A DNA stretch of 9,425 bases from Alistipes sp. (GTDB lineage Bacteria; Bacteroidota; Bacteroidia; Bacteroidales; Rikenellaceae): contig JAFZDR010000158.1 in assembly GCA_017561105.1 (NCBI GenBank), positions 1 to 9,425 on the forward strand, given 5' to 3'. Positions within the stretch are counted from its first letter, which is position 1. Each line of letters starts with the position of its first letter. Shown here in pieces: positions 7,020-9,425 of this stretch. The position numbers were made by a program, and so were the translations under genes. Under the pieces are notes generated by a model. It worked only from the letters and a program-made list of their open reading frames with translations, searched no databases and was not told the origin of the DNA.

Positions 7020-8312
7020 TTAGATTATTCGTCCCAAAATTTCTGCCGAAGAGTCTATTTCGAGCAACTCCACTTTTACGATCTGATTTATATATCGCTT
7101 ATCGTATGGCACTTTGACTTTCAAGTAGTTACTTGTAAATCCGGTCATCATTCCGCCGCGCATTGTACTCTCAAACAAGACCTCGGTCGTGGTTCCGAGA
7201 TATTGCTTGCAAAAATCGTAGTGACAACGGCTGCTCAACTCCTCCAAGCGCTTGGCGCGAGCCATCGAAACCTCGGGCGAAACCTTATCCGGAAAGTGGA
7301 TTGCCGGGGTGTTTTCGCGCTCCGAATATGGGAAGATATGGAGGAACGACGGATTTATCTTTGCGAGGAAGTTGTAACACTCCTCGAACTCCTTCTCGCC
7401 CTCGCCCGGAAAACCGGTAATTACATCTATTCCGATAAAGGCATCAGGCATCGCTTTTCGCACCGCATTTATGCGCTCCTCGAACTTCTCGACAGTGTAG
7501 CGACGACGCATCAAACCGAGCACCTTATTCGAGCCGCACTGAATAGGAATATGGAAGTGATGTTGAAATTTAGGTGACACAGCGCAAAATGCTATTATCT
7601 CGTCAGTTAGAAGATTAGGTTCTATCGACGAAATTCGATAACGCTCGATACCCTCAACATCGTTCAAAGCCCTCAATAAATCGAGAAAACTTTCACCCGT
7701 TGTACGGCCAAAATCACCCGTATTTACACCCGTAATTACAATCTCTTTTTGACCGCCTTTTGCAATCTCCCCAGCCTGCTTTACAGCCTCCGAAATAGGG
7801 GTATTTCGACTTGCTCCGCGAGCATTATGAATGGTGCAATACGAGCAGCAGTAATCGCAACCATCCTGCACCTTCAAAAAGGCGCGAGTACGGTCGCCGC
7901 TCGAGAAGGCCGAAAAGAAGTTTGTAATCTCGTCCGTTTCGCACGAAAAGACCTTCGTTTTGCCACGCTCGGTCAGCGCCAAAACCTGACGATAGGTCTC
8001 TCCTTTATCGTTGTTGCACAACACAATATCCACACCCTCGATTGCTGCAATTTCGTAGGGCTTGAGCTGAGCATAGCAGCCTGTAACTGCGATTATTGCG
8101 TCGGGATTGTTGCGATGTATTCGGCGTATTAAGTTGCGACACTTCTTATCGGCCTGAGCCGTTACCGAGCAGGAGTTGATAATCGAAATATCGGCCTTCT
8201 CGTTTGTGCCGACACGCACAAATCCGCCCTCCTCGAATTGACGAGCCAGGGTAGAACTCTCCGAAAAATTGAGCTTGCAACCAAGTGTATGAAAATTAAC
8301 TCTGCGAGTCAT
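7020..8312 (-). CDS. mtaB: tRNA t6A37 C2-methylthiotransferase MtaB
   Basis: A cytoplasmic radical-SAM enzyme that converts t6A37 to ms2t6A37 in ANN-decoding tRNAs. Its 430 aa is the normal family length. The N-terminal UPF0004 domain has the three cluster cysteines C12 (TLGCKLN), C48 (NSCSVT) and C79 (VTGCYAQ). The radical-SAM domain begins with the CxxxCxxC triad C152, C156 and C159 in QDGCDYCCSYCT. It continues with VITGVNTGDFG (192-202), the SSIEP motif (228-232), HIPIQCGS (254-261) and the MRRRY motif (268-272). A TRAM-like beta-barrel closes the protein (about 370-430) for tRNA binding. The TLGCKLN and VNTGDFG motifs favour MtaB over MiaB or RimO. Two extra cysteines near active motifs, C155 and C259, are noted. 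The start ATG at 8312 gives a family-like N-terminus (MTRRVNFHTLGCKLN). The gene is likely transcribed alone from the element at 8341-8348. Confidence 0.95.
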   Translation of the reverse strand: MTRRVNFHTLGCKLNFSESSTLARQFEEGGFVRVGTNEKADISIINSCSVTAQADKKCRNLIRRIHRNNPDAIIAVTGCYAQLKPYEIAAIEGVDIVLCNNDKGETYRQVLALTERGKTKVFSCETDEITNFFSAFSSGDRTRAFLKVQDGCDYCCSYCTIHNARGASRNTPISEAVKQAGEIAKGGQKEIVITGVNTGDFGRTTGESFLDLLRALNDVEGIERYRISSIEPNLLTDEIIAFCAVSPKFQHHFHIPIQCGSNKVLGLMRRRYTVEKFEERINAVRKAMPDAFIGIDVITGFPGEGEKEFEECYNFLAKINPSFLHIFPYSERENTPAIHFPDKVSPEVSMARAKRLEELSSRCHYDFCKQYLGTTTEVLFESTMRGGMMTGFTSNYLKVKVPYDKRYINQIVKVELLEIDSSAEILGRII

Positions 8313-8340
8313 TAAATTTACCTTTCTTCAAAATTTCTCG

Positions 8341-8348
8341 CAAAATTA
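8341..8348 (-). promoter_or_regulatory. Candidate -7 promoter element for mtaB
   Basis: The minus strand reads TAATTTTG, matching TAnnTTTG, 28 nt before the mtaB ATG. No good -33 TTTG was found at 19-21 nt upstream. The surrounding 8313-8413 stretch is AT-rich and serves as a divergent intergenic region with the ABC permease gene on the other strand. Confidence 0.45.
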
Positions 8349-8391
8349 CAAAAAACCTCAACAATCACTATCGAAATTTCACAAAAAATAC

Positions 8392-8399
8392 TATTTTTG
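8392..8399 (+). promoter_or_regulatory. Candidate -7 promoter element for the ABC permease gene
   Basis: The plus strand reads TATTTTTG, matching TAnnTTTG, with its last base 14 nt before the ATG at 8414. Transcription from it would leave a 5' leader of roughly ten bases or fewer. It also argues against the in-frame TTG at 8402 as start, since that codon would lie at or before the transcription start. No -33 TTTG is evident. Confidence 0.45.
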
Positions 8400-8413
8400 C
8401 ATTGATTTTATCA

Positions 8414-9265
8414 ATGGAGATGGATTTTATTGCTGACATACTGAGATATAACTATCTGTCGAATGCCGTTATTGCCTGCGTTTTGTCGGGCATAACCTGC
8501 GGTATCATAGGCACATACATCGTGGCAAGGCGAATGGTATTCCTCTGCGGAGGTATCACCCACGCATCGTTTGGAGGCTTGGGTATCGCCTTCTACGCGG
8601 GTTTGAACCCGATTCTCGGAGCGACCGTTTTTGCCGTTTTGTCGGCTCTCGGCATCGAATGGAGTAACTCTCGCTCGAAAATCCGCCCCGACTCGGCAAT
8701 CGGAATGGTGTGGGGTATAGGTATGGCTATCGGAGCACTTTTCATCTCGCTCCGCCCGGGTTACACCTCGGGAGATATGGCAAACTTCCTCTTCGGAAGC
8801 ATCATAACCGTGACTCAATCCGATATTATCGCGCTCGCAATACTATCGGTAGTATTGATTTTAGGTGCGATTTTGTGGCATCGTCCGATAATGTTCGCCG
8901 CCTTCGATCGCAACTTCGCAGAGGCATCGGGTGTTCCGGTAAAAATCACAAACTACATTATGGCAGTCATCACCGCCATGACGATAGTGTTATCTATCCG
9001 CACAATGGGTATTGTATTGTTAATCTCGCTGTTAACCATGCCCGTAGTGACTGCGAACATCCTATTTAAAGATTATCGAAAAATTGCTCCGACTGCAATA
9101 GTTATCGGAACAATCGCAGGCATCGCGGGTATTGCACTCAGCTACCACGCCGAAGTTCCGTCGGGACCTGCTATAATTTTTATACTCACTTTGGCTTTCT
9201 TAACAATAAAATTGTTATCTTTGTGGGTAAAACATACAAAACAGAGAGAAAGAACGACTGCATAG
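8414..9265 (+). CDS. Metal-type ABC transporter permease (ABC-3 / ZnuB-TroC family)
   Basis: The membrane subunit of a divalent-cation importer (Zn, Mn or Fe; the metal cannot be read from sequence), 283 aa with about eight hydrophobic helices. Family signals are RRMVFLCGGITHASFGG (39-55), corresponding to the conserved RRxxFxGxxxSHA region. The loop FDRNFAEASGVP at 164-175 is the coupling-helix segment that contacts the ATPase. The helix around residues 194-212 (SIRTMGIVLLISLLTMPV) follows, and SGPAII is at 250-255. The ATG at 8414 was chosen over the TTG at 8402; ATG 8420 is a second possibility, with GGAG directly abutting it. No ATPase or metal-binding protein is next to it, so the partners are either elsewhere or the system is scattered. 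The following gene starts 6 bp after its stop. Confidence 0.92.
   Translation: MEMDFIADILRYNYLSNAVIACVLSGITCGIIGTYIVARRMVFLCGGITHASFGGLGIAFYAGLNPILGATVFAVLSALGIEWSNSRSKIRPDSAIGMVWGIGMAIGALFISLRPGYTSGDMANFLFGSIITVTQSDIIALAILSVVLILGAILWHRPIMFAAFDRNFAEASGVPVKITNYIMAVITAMTIVLSIRTMGIVLLISLLTMPVVTANILFKDYRKIAPTAIVIGTIAGIAGIALSYHAEVPSGPAIIFILTLAFLTIKLLSLWVKHTKQRERTTA
9216..9223 (+). promoter_or_regulatory. Candidate internal -7 promoter element for the LptF/LptG-type gene
   Basis: TATCTTTG lies within the 3' end of the ABC permease gene, exactly 48 nt before the ATG at 9272. A TTTG at 9190-9193, 22 nt upstream, may be the -33 element, though the spacing is slightly long. This would let the downstream permease be expressed independently of the ABC gene. 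Confidence 0.45.
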
Positions 9266-9271
9266 CATATA

Positions 9272-9425
9272 ATGAAGAAGATATATCGACTCATACTCAA
9301 ATCATACCTCGGTCCGCTTGTGCTGACCTTCTTTATCATCATCTTTATCCTGATGATGAACTTTGTTTGGCGCTACATCGACGAGCTGGTAGGTAAGGGA
9401 CTCGACCCGATGGTTATCGTGGAGT
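9272..9425 (+). CDS. LptF/LptG (YjgP/YjgQ) family permease, N-terminal 51 codons only
   Basis: This is the start of an inner-membrane permease of the lipopolysaccharide export family, which in the LptB2FG complex moves LPS from the inner membrane onto the Lpt bridge. Visible are a short basic N-terminus (MKKIYRLILKSY), the first TM helix (about 13-30, LGPLVLTFFIIIFILMM) and the following FVWRYIDELVGKGL, which is characteristic of the family's first helix and coupling region in Bacteroidota. The rest is beyond the window, so LptF and LptG cannot be told apart. The ATG lies 6 bp after the ABC permease stop, in keeping with an operon, but a candidate promoter of its own is also present. Confidence 0.85.
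   Translation, partial: MKKIYRLILKSYLGPLVLTFFIIIFILMMNFVWRYIDELVGKGLDPMVIVE

Noticed and set aside
8402..8413. TTG at 8402 as start of the ABC permease
   Set aside because: It lies 3 nt from the candidate -7 element, too close to be within the transcript, and adds four residues not needed for the family N-terminus.
1..9425. Mobile element, CRISPR array, phage or defence island
   Set aside because: No transposase, integrase, regular repeat-spacer pattern or terminal repeats were seen; the genes are housekeeping or envelope functions with even base composition by eye.

Overview
The window reads as a chromosomal segment of a Bacteroidales bacterium. Three things support this. The protein families are of Bacteroidota type: a GH31 enzyme with a signal peptide, a SPOR protein, a HAMP-only membrane protein and an LptF/LptG-type permease. 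Upstream regions carry octamers that fit the Bacteroidetes sigma-factor -7 element TAnnTTTG. Shine-Dalgarno sequences are weak or absent. Genus cannot be fixed from the sequence alone; Rikenellaceae/Alistipes-like is a guess. No rRNA, tRNA, CRISPR array, insertion sequence or long repeat was seen, and coding density is very high (largest non-coding gap about 100 bp).

Left part (1-6916, all minus strand): one tightly packed gene cluster, read right to left. It starts with a small two-TM protein that has a periplasmic helical domain and a HAMP domain but no output domain (6107-6916). This overlaps a TrkH potassium transporter subunit (4675-6117), which overlaps an exported coiled-coil/SPOR-like protein (3179-4678) through an ATGA junction. 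Then come a secreted GH31 glycoside hydrolase (518-3160, 18 bp gap) and a cytoplasmic HAD hydrolase cut off by the window edge (1-506, 11 bp gap). The spacings argue for one operon driven from a TATCTTTG element at 6965-6972. The first three genes are plausibly an ion-uptake/envelope unit; the GH31 and HAD genes may be functionally separate passengers.

Middle (7020-8312, minus): mtaB, the radical-SAM methylthiotransferase that modifies t6A37 of tRNA, with its own candidate promoter.

Right part (8414-9425, plus): divergent from mtaB, a metal-type (ABC-3/ZnuB-TroC family) ABC permease followed after 6 bp by the start of an LptF/LptG-type permease. A candidate internal promoter for the latter lies inside the 3' end of the ABC permease gene. 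The divergent promoters share 8313-8413.

The main items for a second look are the output-less HAMP protein coupled to TrkH, a lysine in the fourth TrkH selectivity-filter loop, the DWQQ catalytic motif and helical C-terminal tail of the GH31 enzyme, and the near-identical promoter elements 48 nt ahead of two unrelated genes. No clear new defence or mobile system is visible.
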